From assembly GCA_902590845.1 (NCBI GenBank), contig CACIYJ010000008.1, positions 1-42,103 on the forward strand: 42,103 nucleotides of DNA, in the 5' to 3' direction. Below are positions 14,245 to 22,744 of the stretch, piece by piece. Each line of letters starts with the position of its first letter. Position 1 is the stretch's first letter. A program made the translations under genes and the position numbers. The notes beneath the pieces are model-generated. The model saw nothing but the letters and a program-made list of their open reading frames with translations. It was not told the DNA's origin and ran no database searches. The DNA is from an uncultured Pelagibacteraceae bacterium. Lineage in GTDB: Bacteria > Pseudomonadota > Alphaproteobacteria > Pelagibacterales > Pelagibacteraceae.

Positions 14245-15591
14245 ATGGCATTTCCTAAAAAAGCAAAATTTGTAATCATTGGCGCCGGTATTCATGGATT
14301 AAGTACTGCTTGGCATTTGGCAGAAAAACTCAAGAAAAAAAATAGCAATGGCTCAAGCAACGATATAATTGTCATTGATAAAAGTGGAATAGCGTCAGGT
14401 GCGAGCGGAGTTGCTTGTGGTGTAGTTAGAAACAATTATTTCCAACCTGCTATGAGAGAACTTATGATGCACAGTGTTAAAGTTTGGGAAAGTGATCCAA
14501 AAAACTTTAGTTATCATTCAGTTGGTTATATGCAAATAAGCCCCGAGAGTATGCACAAAGATGTTGCAAGTATCTATAAACAACAAAAAGAAATTGGTTA
14601 CGAATCTACATTTATTGAGGGAAAAAAAGATTCAGCAAAATATATGAAAAACATGTTTCATGATTGGCAAGCCAAAGGAATTACTTCTGTATTACATGAA
14701 AAAAGAGGAGGGTATGCAAATAACACTGCATCTATTTATGGATTAGCAAACAAAGCAGAAAGTTTTGGTGTTAGAATAATAACTGGAACAGAAGTCACAG
14801 GTTTTAAAAGAGGAAGTAATAGCAAAGTTGTAACAGGCGTTGTGACCACAAAAGGAACTATTGATTGTGAACAAGTGGTTGTAGCTGTTGGTCCATGGGT
14901 AAAAAAATTATGGGATAGGCTTGAACTCCCTAAAAAAATTTCAATTAGAGATGAAAAAGGCAAAATACATAAAGATTATCCAATGTGGATATATTGGATG
15001 TTAACCGAAGGTGTATTGGGCGTTGACCCTAATCTGCAAAAAACTGATGATGGCAAAATGCCTCCAGTAATGCATGTAGATAGCGATGCACATTTATATT
15101 CTGATGTCGACGGATCTTTAATAACAGACAAAATGTGGGGCATATATTACAAACCAGATTTCAATTTTAAAGGAATTCAAGGAGGATCTGCTCCTTATAA
15201 AATAATTAGACCAGTTGATGAAGTAAAAGTAGATCCTTATGGACCAGATTCCCCAGAGTATCAAACGACAGATGAGTTTGCTCATATGTGGTGCTCTGCT
15301 TTGGCCCATTGTCAAAAGAGATTTAAAAAGAAAATTAAATTTTATCACAAAGGTCCGTCCGGAGGACTTGGGTGCTTTACACCAGATTCTTTTCCTGTAT
15401 TCGATAGATTTTGTGAAAATGTTTATATGATTGCTGACTCTAACCATGGTTATAAAATGATTGGAGTAGGGGATCTTGTTTCTGATGAACTTTTAGGTAA
15501 AGAAAGCTCGCTTCTTAAACCATTTAGATTCAATCGATACGCGAAAGGCCAATTACATCCAGTATCTAGCAGTCCTTTTCCTTGGAGCTAA
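14245..15591 (+). CDS. DAO-family FAD-dependent oxidoreductase coupled to tdm
   Basis: This 448-residue flavoprotein has an N-terminal Rossmann motif IIGAGIHGLSTAWHLAE (11-27), a second FAD segment SGIASGASGVACGVVRNN and a late GHGYKMIG-like ending (DSNHGYKMIGVGDL) typical of sarcosine-oxidase/glycine-oxidase DAO proteins. Such enzymes oxidise the N-methyl or C-N bond of secondary and tertiary amines. The start codon follows the tdm stop directly, so both are made from one message. A role on dimethylamine or another methylated amine is an inference from position; no dmmDABC-like genes are in the window. The alternative is a dimethylglycine- or sarcosine-type dehydrogenase. Confidence 0.8.
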   Translation: MAFPKKAKFVIIGAGIHGLSTAWHLAEKLKKKNSNGSSNDIIVIDKSGIASGASGVACGVVRNNYFQPAMRELMMHSVKVWESDPKNFSYHSVGYMQISPESMHKDVASIYKQQKEIGYESTFIEGKKDSAKYMKNMFHDWQAKGITSVLHEKRGGYANNTASIYGLANKAESFGVRIITGTEVTGFKRGSNSKVVTGVVTTKGTIDCEQVVVAVGPWVKKLWDRLELPKKISIRDEKGKIHKDYPMWIYWMLTEGVLGVDPNLQKTDDGKMPPVMHVDSDAHLYSDVDGSLITDKMWGIYYKPDFNFKGIQGGSAPYKIIRPVDEVKVDPYGPDSPEYQTTDEFAHMWCSALAHCQKRFKKKIKFYHKGPSGGLGCFTPDSFPVFDRFCENVYMIADSNHGYKMIGVGDLVSDELLGKESSLLKPFRFNRYAKGQLHPVSSSPFPWS

Positions 15592-15647
15592 ATCTAGACG
15601 AGTATTTATTTTTCAGTTAACATATTTAAAATTTTTATTAATCTTTA

Positions 15648-15655
15648 GGGGGAGG
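15648..15655 (+). promoter_or_regulatory. Strong ribosome-binding site of the GS-like gene
   Basis: gggggagg ends 7 bases before the ATG at 15663. Most genes here have weak or no such site, so this one suggests high translation of the GS-mgs operon. The 71-base gap after the flavoprotein is otherwise AT-rich. Confidence 0.7.
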
Positions 15656-15662
15656 ATTAGCT

Positions 15663-17132
15663 ATGACAGATCTTGAAAAGCACGTTAACCAGCCTGGACG
15701 TGACAAGTTAGTTAAAAAAGTTAGAGAAAAAATCGATGAACTAGGAATCGAATACATATTTTTTCAATTTATTTCTGTAACAGGAAGAGTGGTAGGAAAA
15801 GGAATTCCTACTGATCATTGGGAAAGAACTTGCGAAAAAGGATTTCAATTAGTTTACGGTGCAACAGCAAACTTATTTGTTGATCGTCATAAAAATTATA
15901 TTGGATATGGACCAGAAGCTAAGGAACTTGTTGGAATACCAGATCCAGAAACTTTTTGTCAACTTCCTTGGGATAAAAAAGTTGCAAGAGTATTTGTTAC
16001 TTGTTTTAGAAACAGAGAAGAAAGAGAAAACCCAGGTGCACATTTAACATCTGATTGTAGAGGAAATTTAAGAATACATGCTCAAGAGTTTAAAAAAAAA
16101 CATGGCTACCAACTAAGAGTTGGAACAGAGCCAGAAATGATGTGGTTAACTAAAAATGCAGATGGAACTCCTACTGGCAAAGGTTTTTCTAAACCTTATT
16201 GTTATCATATAGATCAATTTGAATCTTTAAGACCTGTTTTTATGAAAGTTTTTGAATATGCTAGAGCAATGGGTTTTGATATGATTCAAGGTGACCACGA
16301 AGATGCACCGGGACAATTAGAATTAAACTGGATGTACGATGATGTGCTAAGAAATGCAGATAGACTTTCAACGTATAGACAAATTTGCGCACAAGTTGCT
16401 AGAGAGTTTAATATAATAGCTTGCTTTATGACAAAACCATTTATGGGTGTGTCTGCAAGTGGTTGTCATACAAATATGTCCTTATGGACAGGTGGAAAAG
16501 ATGTGGTTAATAAATTACACCACAAATCTATACCAGGTATGGATGAGGTTTTTACTTATGTTGAGGGTGGAACCAATACATTTATGCCAGACACTAAAGA
16601 TGTTCAGTTACCAGGTAAAGTTGGTTTAAAGGCTATTGGAGGTGTTATGAAACATTTAGGAGCTTTAACTGCAATTGGATCTTCTACTGTAAATTCTTAT
16701 AGAAGATTATGGGATCAAGGTTTTTGGGCACCAGTTTATGCAGATTGGGGATATCAAAATAGAACTTGTGGATTAAGAGTATCTGCGCCTGGAAGATTTG
16801 AATATCGTTCAGTTGATTCAATGCATAATCCATATTTAATGGGTTCTGGATTGTTAAAATGTTTTGATGACGGAATATCAAATAATATTGATCCTGGAAA
16901 ACCTGAATCGAGAAGTATGTATGAAGCTCAAGCCGCAGGTAAAGATGTTAAAAAATTACCTTTAAGCCTTGGTGAAGCCTTGGATCATTTAAAAGAAGAT
17001 AAAGTTATTCAATCAGCTATGCCAGATGAAATGTACAAAGTCTTTCATTGGTATAAAAACGATGAATGGGAAAAGTTTTTAGGTGCCACAACTCAATGGG
17101 ATCTTGATACCTATTTGGATTGTCTACCGTAG
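15663..17132 (+). CDS. Glutamine synthetase family protein (489 aa) leading the mgs operon
   Basis: The protein shows the GS fold: an N-terminal beta-grasp region (about 15-115, GRVVGKGIPTDHW, VGIPDPETFCQLPW) and a catalytic region with GTEPEMMWL (metal Glu), GDHEDAPGQLELNW, FMTKPFMG.SGCHTNMSLW, NSYRRLW and PGRFEYRSVDSMHNPYL (Arg and Glu ligands). The active site seems intact, so it should make a gamma-glutamyl amide or glutamine from glutamate, ATP and an amine. It is distinct from gmaS (22745) and longer by almost 50 residues. It sits 20 bases upstream of mgsA. Its amine partner is unknown; ammonia, methylamine or another amine are possible. Confidence 0.87.
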   Translation: MTDLEKHVNQPGRDKLVKKVREKIDELGIEYIFFQFISVTGRVVGKGIPTDHWERTCEKGFQLVYGATANLFVDRHKNYIGYGPEAKELVGIPDPETFCQLPWDKKVARVFVTCFRNREERENPGAHLTSDCRGNLRIHAQEFKKKHGYQLRVGTEPEMMWLTKNADGTPTGKGFSKPYCYHIDQFESLRPVFMKVFEYARAMGFDMIQGDHEDAPGQLELNWMYDDVLRNADRLSTYRQICAQVAREFNIIACFMTKPFMGVSASGCHTNMSLWTGGKDVVNKLHHKSIPGMDEVFTYVEGGTNTFMPDTKDVQLPGKVGLKAIGGVMKHLGALTAIGSSTVNSYRRLWDQGFWAPVYADWGYQNRTCGLRVSAPGRFEYRSVDSMHNPYLMGSGLLKCFDDGISNNIDPGKPESRSMYEAQAAGKDVKKLPLSLGEALDHLKEDKVIQSAMPDEMYKVFHWYKNDEWEKFLGATTQWDLDTYLDCLP

Positions 17133-17152
17133 TCAGAAAAAGGAAATAAATT

Positions 17153-18094
17153 ATGTGTGGAATAGCAGGGTTAATTCATAAAGATAAGTCTGTAAATATT
17201 GGTGATGAATTACAAAATATGCTTCAGGCACTAAAACATAGAGGGCCAGATTCAACTGGATATGCACTTTATGGTGACACTGACGGACAGAACTTTATCA
17301 TGAGATTTAAAGTTGGTGAAAACGTTGGAGAAGGTAGTTCGTCTGTAAATGAAGAAACCTCTGTTTATGATGAAAGAAAAAAACTAGTTGATAAACATCT
17401 CGCGGATATGGGAGCAACAATTATTAAAGAAGAAAGACTTACGCCCTACTCATTAAGATACGAAATTAAATACGATAAAGATTTAATGCCTTTTTCAAAA
17501 AAAATTGAAAGTGTTCCAATGGTAGAAATTTTATCAATTGGAAAAGCACTTGAGTTAATTAAAGATATTGGTGATGCAAAACAAGTTTGTGATAGATATA
17601 ATCTAAGTAAAATTAAAGGCACTCATGGTATTGGTCACACGAGAATGGCCACGGAATCTGGAGTTGATATTAAATCAGCCCATCCGTTTTGGGGTTATCC
17701 TTTCAGTGACGTTTCGGTTGTTCACAACGGACAATTAACAAATTATTGGAATAATAGAAGAGCTTTAGAAAACAAAGGTATGAGATTTATGTCAGAATGT
17801 GATTCAGAACTTATAGCTGTTTACCTTGCAGAAAAAATGAGAAAAGGAGCAACATTAGCAGAAGGAATGAAAGACTCTTTAACGGGACTTGATGGTGTTT
17901 TTACATATTTTGTTGCAACAAAAGATTCTTTGGGAATGGCAAAAGATACAATGGCAGCAAAACCATTGGTTCTTTATGAATCAGATAAATTAATAGCAAT
18001 GGGATCAGAAGAAATTGCAATAAGAGCAATTTTACCACAAGAGATTAATACCTACGATCCATTTGATGGAGAAGTAAAAGTATGGCAAATCTAA
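17153..18094 (+). CDS. mgsA: N-methylglutamate synthase subunit A (class II glutamine amidotransferase)
   Basis: The protein starts MCGIAGLIHKD, so Cys2 becomes the N-terminal nucleophile once Met is removed. KHRGPDSTGYA (about 30-40), GIGHTRMATES, HNGQLTNYW and ECDSELIAVYLAE are the other landmarks of class II (Ntn) amidotransferases, as in the first domain of glutamate synthase. In N-methylglutamate synthase this subunit acts on gamma-glutamylmethylamide instead of glutamine and releases methylamine for the FMN subunit. It is 313 residues, the size of stand-alone MgsA. It is followed by mgsB, which overlaps it by 13 bases, and mgsC; this order matches known mgsABC clusters. Confidence 0.88.
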   Translation: MCGIAGLIHKDKSVNIGDELQNMLQALKHRGPDSTGYALYGDTDGQNFIMRFKVGENVGEGSSSVNEETSVYDERKKLVDKHLADMGATIIKEERLTPYSLRYEIKYDKDLMPFSKKIESVPMVEILSIGKALELIKDIGDAKQVCDRYNLSKIKGTHGIGHTRMATESGVDIKSAHPFWGYPFSDVSVVHNGQLTNYWNNRRALENKGMRFMSECDSELIAVYLAEKMRKGATLAEGMKDSLTGLDGVFTYFVATKDSLGMAKDTMAAKPLVLYESDKLIAMGSEEIAIRAILPQEINTYDPFDGEVKVWQI

Positions 18095-18936
18095 AAAATT
18101 TATCTAAAAAATCAAAATCCCAATCAATGGGTATGCATACTGAGGTTTTAAAAGGTAGAACACAGCAAAGGTTTTTTGACTCTGAGGAATCTGAAAATTT
18201 TTATTATTTTGGAAATTACGATGTTGATTTTAATAAAAGAATAGAACTTGATGTAAAAAATATGGAAGCTCCTCAAGCTAACAAAAAAATTGACGAGTTA
18301 ATGAGTCAAGGATATGGAACAATTGTAATTAAGAATCCACAAGGAAAACATAGTTTAGGTGTAGGAATTTTAAATAAATTAAATCTTATTTTTGAAGGAA
18401 GCTTAGGATACTTTGGTGTCGGATCTTGCGATGGACCAAATGTAAGGATTACTGGGAGAGTTGGTTGGTCTTGTGCTCAAAATTTAATGGCCGGAAAAGT
18501 TGTTGTTGAAAAAAATGCAGGCTCAAGTTTCGGAGCCGCTATAAGAGGTGGTGATTTAATTTGCAAAGGTAGTGTTGGTGCTCGAACTGGTATTGACATG
18601 AAAGGAGGCACCATCATAGTTGGCGGTGATGCCGGGGCTTTTACAGGCTTTATGATGCAAAGAGGAAGAATAATTGTTTTGGGGGATGTTGGAATAAACC
18701 TCGGTGACTCCATGTACGATGGAACAATATTTATTGGTGGTAAAATTGGATCGTTTGGCAGTGACGCAATTGAAGCTGAATTAACATCTATTGATAAAGA
18801 GTGGTTAAAAAGAAAATTAAAAGTTGCAGAAATTGGTGAAAATTTTGATGTTAATAAAATTAAAAAAATAGTGGCCGGTAAAAAACTTTGGAATTATGAC
18901 AATTTAGAACCTACGGAGAAAAAAGGAGCAATCTAA
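18082..18936 (+). CDS. mgsB: N-methylglutamate synthase subunit B (GXGXG domain)
   Basis: This 284-residue protein corresponds to the C-terminal right-handed beta-helix (GXGXG) domain of the glutamate synthase large subunit. Repeated Gly-rich turns are visible: GSLGYFGVGSCDG, NAGSSFGAAIRGG, SVGARTGIDMKGG, DAGAFTGFMMQRG, DVGINLGDSMYDG. In the holoenzyme it holds the ammonia/methylamine tunnel together. The start overlaps mgsA by 13 bases and its stop overlaps the mgsC start by one base, so the stoichiometry of A, B and C is probably fixed by coupling. The first 40 residues are polar and poorly conserved; a start at a later Met is possible. Confidence 0.88.
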   Translation: MANLKNLSKKSKSQSMGMHTEVLKGRTQQRFFDSEESENFYYFGNYDVDFNKRIELDVKNMEAPQANKKIDELMSQGYGTIVIKNPQGKHSLGVGILNKLNLIFEGSLGYFGVGSCDGPNVRITGRVGWSCAQNLMAGKVVVEKNAGSSFGAAIRGGDLICKGSVGARTGIDMKGGTIIVGGDAGAFTGFMMQRGRIIVLGDVGINLGDSMYDGTIFIGGKIGSFGSDAIEAELTSIDKEWLKRKLKVAEIGENFDVNKIKKIVAGKKLWNYDNLEPTEKKGAI

Positions 18937-20327
18937 TGGTGAAAAAAAATAAAATAAAAAATGGTAAAAAGCCTGTTGCTCCTGATTATGATGGCGAGGG
19001 AAGAAATAAAAGCCTTTTAGGTAAAAATTCGATTTTTACACCAGAAGTTATAGACGATATTCATATTAAGGCACAACTAGGTAGATACAGAATGCGTGGA
19101 ATGGCTTTAATGAAAAAAATCCCAACATTTGATGATTTAGTTTTTTTACCAGGAACTCTTACAAGGTTTGTAATTGAAGGTTACAGAGAAAAATGTGAAA
19201 CAAAAACTATAATTGGCCCAGGTTGCGAAAACCCAATTGAATTAGATATCCCAGTTTATATTACTGGAATGAGTTTTGGTGCACTTTCTTATGAGGCAAA
19301 AACTGCTTTAGCAAGAGGAGCAACAATGGCTGGAAGCGCAACATGTTCGGGTGAAGGTGGAATGATACCCGATGAAAGAAGATATTCTGAAAAATGGTAT
19401 TACCAATGTATTCAATCAAGATATGGATTTAATCCGCACCACGCACAACTTGCCGATGCAATAGAAGTATTTATTGGACAAGGTCAAAAAGTTGGAATGG
19501 GTGGACATTTAATGGGTCAAAAAGTTACTGATCAAGTTGCTGAGATGAGATCGTTACCCTCAGGTATTGATCAAAGATCTCCTGCAAGACACCCTGATTG
19601 GTTAGGTCCGGATGATTTGTTTTTAAAAGTTCAAGAGTTAAGAGAATTAACAAAAAATAAAGTTCCTATTCAATTAAAATTAGGAGCTGCTAAAGTTTAT
19701 GATGATGTTCGTATGGCTGCAAAATGTAATCCAGATTCTATTTTTTTAGATGGAATGGAAGGTTCTACTGGAGCAGGACCTCATATCGCTGCTGCAAATA
19801 CAGGTATTCCTGGTATTGCCGCAATCAGAGAAGCAAGAAGAGCTCTTGATGATGTAAATAAAACTGGAAAAGTTACTTTAATTTATGCAGGCGGCGTTAG
19901 AGATGGTGCAGATATGGCAAAGGCTTTGGCTTTAGGTGCTGATGCAATAGCAATTGGAACTGGAGCATTGATTGCTCTAAACTGTAATAAAGATATTCCT
20001 GAAGCTAACTTTGAAAAAGAGATGGGTGTTAAAGCAGGACAATGTTATCACTGCCATACCGGACGATGTCCCGTTGGTGTTGCAACACAAGACCCTAAAT
20101 TAAGAGCAAGATTAAATCCTGATGACGCCGCGTTACGAGTTTATAATTACTTGCACTCAATGACGCTAGAAGCTCAACTTTTAGCAAGAGCTTGTGGAAA
20201 AACTAATATTCATTCATTAGAGCCAGAAGATTTAGCTGCATTAACTATGGAAGCTTCTGCTCTAGCAAAAGTACCTTTATCTGGAACTAATCATACGGTT
20301 GGTGTTGATGACTTTCACAAAATATAA
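18936..20327 (+). CDS. mgsC: N-methylglutamate synthase subunit C (FMN / Fe-S glutamate-synthase domain)
   Basis: This 463-residue protein matches the FMN-binding synthase domain of GltB. Visible parts are PVYITGMSFGALSYEAKTAL, GEGGM, QLKLGAAKVYDDV, LDGMEGSTGAGP and LIYAGGVRDGADMAKALALGADAIAIG for FMN and phosphate binding. Cys370, Cys373 and Cys378 in CYHCHTGRCPVGVAT match the Fe-S cluster of glutamate synthases. It would reductively condense 2-oxoglutarate with methylamine to N-methylglutamate. The electron donor is not encoded beside it. Start overlaps the mgsB stop by one base. Confidence 0.9.
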   Translation: MVKKNKIKNGKKPVAPDYDGEGRNKSLLGKNSIFTPEVIDDIHIKAQLGRYRMRGMALMKKIPTFDDLVFLPGTLTRFVIEGYREKCETKTIIGPGCENPIELDIPVYITGMSFGALSYEAKTALARGATMAGSATCSGEGGMIPDERRYSEKWYYQCIQSRYGFNPHHAQLADAIEVFIGQGQKVGMGGHLMGQKVTDQVAEMRSLPSGIDQRSPARHPDWLGPDDLFLKVQELRELTKNKVPIQLKLGAAKVYDDVRMAAKCNPDSIFLDGMEGSTGAGPHIAAANTGIPGIAAIREARRALDDVNKTGKVTLIYAGGVRDGADMAKALALGADAIAIGTGALIALNCNKDIPEANFEKEMGVKAGQCYHCHTGRCPVGVATQDPKLRARLNPDDAALRVYNYLHSMTLEAQLLARACGKTNIHSLEPEDLAALTMEASALAKVPLSGTNHTVGVDDFHKI

Positions 20328-20336
20328 GGATTAATT

Positions 20337-20738
20337 ATGGCTAAGAAAAAAACTAAAAAAATAAAAGAAAAAAAAGTTAAATTAGGTAAATCAAAAGAAA
20401 CTGCTAGAGAAAAAATGATCGGGCAACATATTGGTTATCGATATGATGTAAACTTGCTGCCTGATTATAAAAAAATTACTCCATTTCTAAAAAAATATGT
20501 TGAATATATGGGTTGGGACGATCTTAATTGGTTAGAAGATGTTCATATGGGTTACGAGGAAAATCGTCCTGCTGTTTTTTGTAGAAATGCAAATGGTTGG
20601 GTTACTATTCCAAAAAAAATTAAATTACCGGAAAATCAACAAGATAGAGATATGATTGCAAGAGAACTACTGGTTAAGTTTCAAATGTCTCCAAGACACC
20701 CACTTGTTGATTTAAAAAAAGCCTACAAAAAAAGTTAA
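20337..20738 (+). CDS. Unknown protein of the mgs operon
   Basis: This 133-residue protein of no recognised family begins with a Lys-rich segment (residues 3-26) and continues into a folded-looking part with YDVNLLPDYKKITPFLKKYVEYMGWDD-type helices, WLEDVHMGYEENRPAVFCRNANGWVTIP and a C-terminal REL/VKFQMSPRHPLVDLKK. It has one Cys (in FCRN) and no membrane segment. It starts 10 bases after mgsC with a GGA-type ribosome site, so it is very likely part of the operon. A small accessory subunit or assembly factor of Mgs is one idea, from position only. Confidence 0.75.
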   Translation: MAKKKTKKIKEKKVKLGKSKETAREKMIGQHIGYRYDVNLLPDYKKITPFLKKYVEYMGWDDLNWLEDVHMGYEENRPAVFCRNANGWVTIPKKIKLPENQQDRDMIARELLVKFQMSPRHPLVDLKKAYKKS

Positions 20739-20800
20739 ACTCTGCAATCATAGGTTGTTTTAATATTTTAAAGCATTGTTAAACAACAATTCTACAGTGT

Positions 20801-20821
20801 TGTACTACTTGTCGCAGTACA
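20801..20821. promoter_or_regulatory. Operator-like dyad in the amt promoter
   Basis: TGTACT-N9-AGTACA is a 21-base dyad whose arms match over 6 bases. It overlaps a possible promoter (TTGTAC 20800-20805, 16-base spacer, TAGAAT 20822-20827). Two further short inverted pairs lie upstream (gttgttt 20754-20760 with aaacaac 20781-20787; acaac with gttgt 20799-20803). The arms resemble but do not match the NtrC half-site TGCAC, and the spacer is longer, so the regulator is unknown. Confidence 0.4.
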
Positions 20822-20855
20822 TAGAATAATCCTAATTTATTAAGGGAGGTTAATT

Positions 20856-22256
20856 ATGACTGATCAATTAGGCGCTCTTACTACTATATTTACAGAATTT
20901 TACTACTGGATCACAGTGGTACTCATGTTTTTAATTCACGTGGGATTCTGTGTGTATGAAGTTGGAGCTTCACGTTACAAACACCATCAACACACATTAA
21001 TGAAAAACACAATGCTGATACCATTGGTAACAGTAACTTGGTTTTTCTTTGGTTGGTGGCTTTATTGGGCATTGCCTACTGGACCGGGTATCGCTCCGTC
21101 TATAATGACTGAGAGTACTGGTTTGGTTTTAGGTGGAGGATTTGGAGCAAACGAACTTGCTAATCCTACAAATGCTTTAATGGCAGTTAATCTTAACGAC
21201 CATATCATGGGAGTGTTCTGGGCTGCGTTCTTGCTATTTGCTTGGACAGCGGCTTCTATCGTTTCTGGAGCGGTCATCGAAAGAATCACGACGTTTGCAT
21301 TTGGTATATTAGCCATTGCAATTGGTTCAGTGTTTTGGACGATTGATGCATCTTGGGGATGGCATTTCGATGGTTGGATGCTTAAGATGCTAGGTTATCA
21401 CGACGCATATGCTTCTGGCGTAATTCACGCAGTTTGCGGTGGATTTGCTTTAGGTATACTTGCGGTATTAGGTCCACGGATTGGAAAATTTTCATCTAGT
21501 GGAGAACCAAGAAATATTGGGCCAAGAAACCCATGGTTAGTTTGTGTAGGATTATTTTTAATTTATACAGGCTTCTGGGGATTCTATGCAGCGTGTAATA
21601 TTCCAATATTTGATTTGGGACCTGAATATGGAATGGAAGGAGTAACATTCTTTACAGCAACTAACATCTATGTAACACCAACAACACTAAGCGGTATTAC
21701 AATGAACTTCTTGCTATCTTTAGCCGGAGGATTGTTAGCGGGGTACTGGATATCTAAAGGCGATCCATTCTGGACTTACTCAGGAGGACTAGCTGGTATC
21801 ATTGCAGCTTCAGCAGGTAATGACTTGTATCATCCAATGCAATCACTAATTATTGCAGGTGTTGGTACAGCAATTGCATATAAATTGCATTACTGGGTTG
21901 AACGTAAGTTTAAAATTGATGATGCTGTTGGCGCAGTTGCCGTTCACGGATACGCAGGAGTTGTCGGACTTATAATTTGCGGTTTCGTTTTATGGGGATA
22001 CCCTTCATCAGGATACGGTGTAGGATCAATGTGGGTTGGTACAGATTATGCACCAATCAATCCTCTTGGAATGTTTATCGGAGCGATTATTATGTTCGGA
22101 GTTCTTGGTTTCTTACCAGGCTGGATACTTGCTAAAATACTTCATGCTGCGGGTAAATTACGTATACCGCGTGATGTTGAATTAGCTGGACTAGACTACA
22201 ACATAATGGAGCAAGCTCGAAAAGATGAAAGAGCAGTTGCTTCATCAAATAGATAG
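20856..22256 (+). CDS. amt: Amt-family ammonium/methylammonium channel
   Basis: This 466-residue Amt/Mep/Rh protein has about 11 hydrophobic helices. The pore twin histidines are present in ASGVIHAVCGG and AVAVHGYAGVVG, and the Asp in HDAYASGVIH sits 8 residues before the first His, the same spacing as in E. coli AmtB. The C-terminal tail is unusually charged (MEQARKDERAVASSNR). A strong gggagg ribosome site precedes the ATG. Its position between mgsC and gmaS suggests uptake of methylammonium or ammonium, or recapture of ammonia freed by the pathway. No glnK lies beside it; a small membrane protein follows. Confidence 0.93.
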   Translation: MTDQLGALTTIFTEFYYWITVVLMFLIHVGFCVYEVGASRYKHHQHTLMKNTMLIPLVTVTWFFFGWWLYWALPTGPGIAPSIMTESTGLVLGGGFGANELANPTNALMAVNLNDHIMGVFWAAFLLFAWTAASIVSGAVIERITTFAFGILAIAIGSVFWTIDASWGWHFDGWMLKMLGYHDAYASGVIHAVCGGFALGILAVLGPRIGKFSSSGEPRNIGPRNPWLVCVGLFLIYTGFWGFYAACNIPIFDLGPEYGMEGVTFFTATNIYVTPTTLSGITMNFLLSLAGGLLAGYWISKGDPFWTYSGGLAGIIAASAGNDLYHPMQSLIIAGVGTAIAYKLHYWVERKFKIDDAVGAVAVHGYAGVVGLIICGFVLWGYPSSGYGVGSMWVGTDYAPINPLGMFIGAIIMFGVLGFLPGWILAKILHAAGKLRIPRDVELAGLDYNIMEQARKDERAVASSNR

Positions 22257-22267
22257 GAGAAACACTT

Positions 22268-22513
22268 ATGGCTACAGTAACAAATTGGATAGAACATCTA
22301 ACAACTGATGTTGATACAGCAACTGAAGGAGTACAGGTTGCTGGAAGCGTTTATCCGCATGTTGGAAGTGAGTTGTTGTTTGTACTAGCTGGTATCGTTT
22401 TCTGGCTTGTGTGGACATTTTACACAGCAGCTGGAGAAGAAGAAGAGCAAGGAAAGTTAGCTAGGAAAAGACACGGATCAAACGATTATAAAAATAATAT
22501 TACTGAGTGGTAA
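22268..22513 (+). CDS. Small single-helix membrane protein downstream of amt
   Basis: This 81-residue protein of no recognised family has a polar N-terminus (1-34), one transmembrane helix (about 35-53, SELLFVLAGIVFWLVWTFYTA) and a charged tail (GEEEEQGKLARKRHG). It starts 11 bases after amt with a ggagaa ribosome site, and both precede one terminator, so they are co-expressed. An Amt-associated subunit is possible from position; nothing in the sequence proves it. Confidence 0.7.
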   Translation: MATVTNWIEHLTTDVDTATEGVQVAGSVYPHVGSELLFVLAGIVFWLVWTFYTAAGEEEEQGKLARKRHGSNDYKNNITEW

Positions 22514-22536
22514 TATTATAAAATATTAAAAAATTA

Positions 22537-22567
22537 GGGCGCTGATTTTTGTCAGCGCCCTTTTTTT
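22537..22567 (+). terminator. Rho-independent terminator of the amt unit
   Basis: gggcgctga pairs with tcagcgccc (9 perfect pairs, 6-base loop tttttg), followed by seven T. It lies 23 bases past the 81-residue gene. Confidence 0.92.
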
Positions 22568-22589
22568 ATGGTAGATTTAAAAAATTATT

Positions 22590-22733
22590 ATGACTGACGA
22601 AGAACAAAAAAAACCAGAAATACCACAACGAATGAGTCGAATTGCTTGGCCAAATGCTAGGTATGGATTTTATTTAGCAATTATTATTATAATACTTGTT
22701 TTAATAATATCTTATAGACATTTAATTTTTTAA
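22590..22733 (+). CDS. 47-residue membrane micro-protein before gmaS
   Basis: The short ORF encodes a charged start (MTDEEQKKPEIPQRMSRIAW), then one hydrophobic helix rich in Ile (YLAIIIIILVLIIS) and a short basic end. It is preceded by the amt terminator and followed 11 bases later by gmaS. The pattern (cytoplasmic tail then helix) looks like a real small membrane protein and not chance, but it is too short to assign. Confidence 0.55.
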   Translation: MTDEEQKKPEIPQRMSRIAWPNARYGFYLAIIIIILVLIISYRHLIF

Positions 22734-22744
22734 ATAATTTTTTT

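Noticed and set aside
20739-20855. Riboswitch before amt
   Set aside because: Stems are short and no known aptamer core is visible; an operator reading is simpler.
21062-21316. Minus-strand ORF inside amt
   Set aside because: It lies inside a clear Amt coding sequence and resembles nothing.
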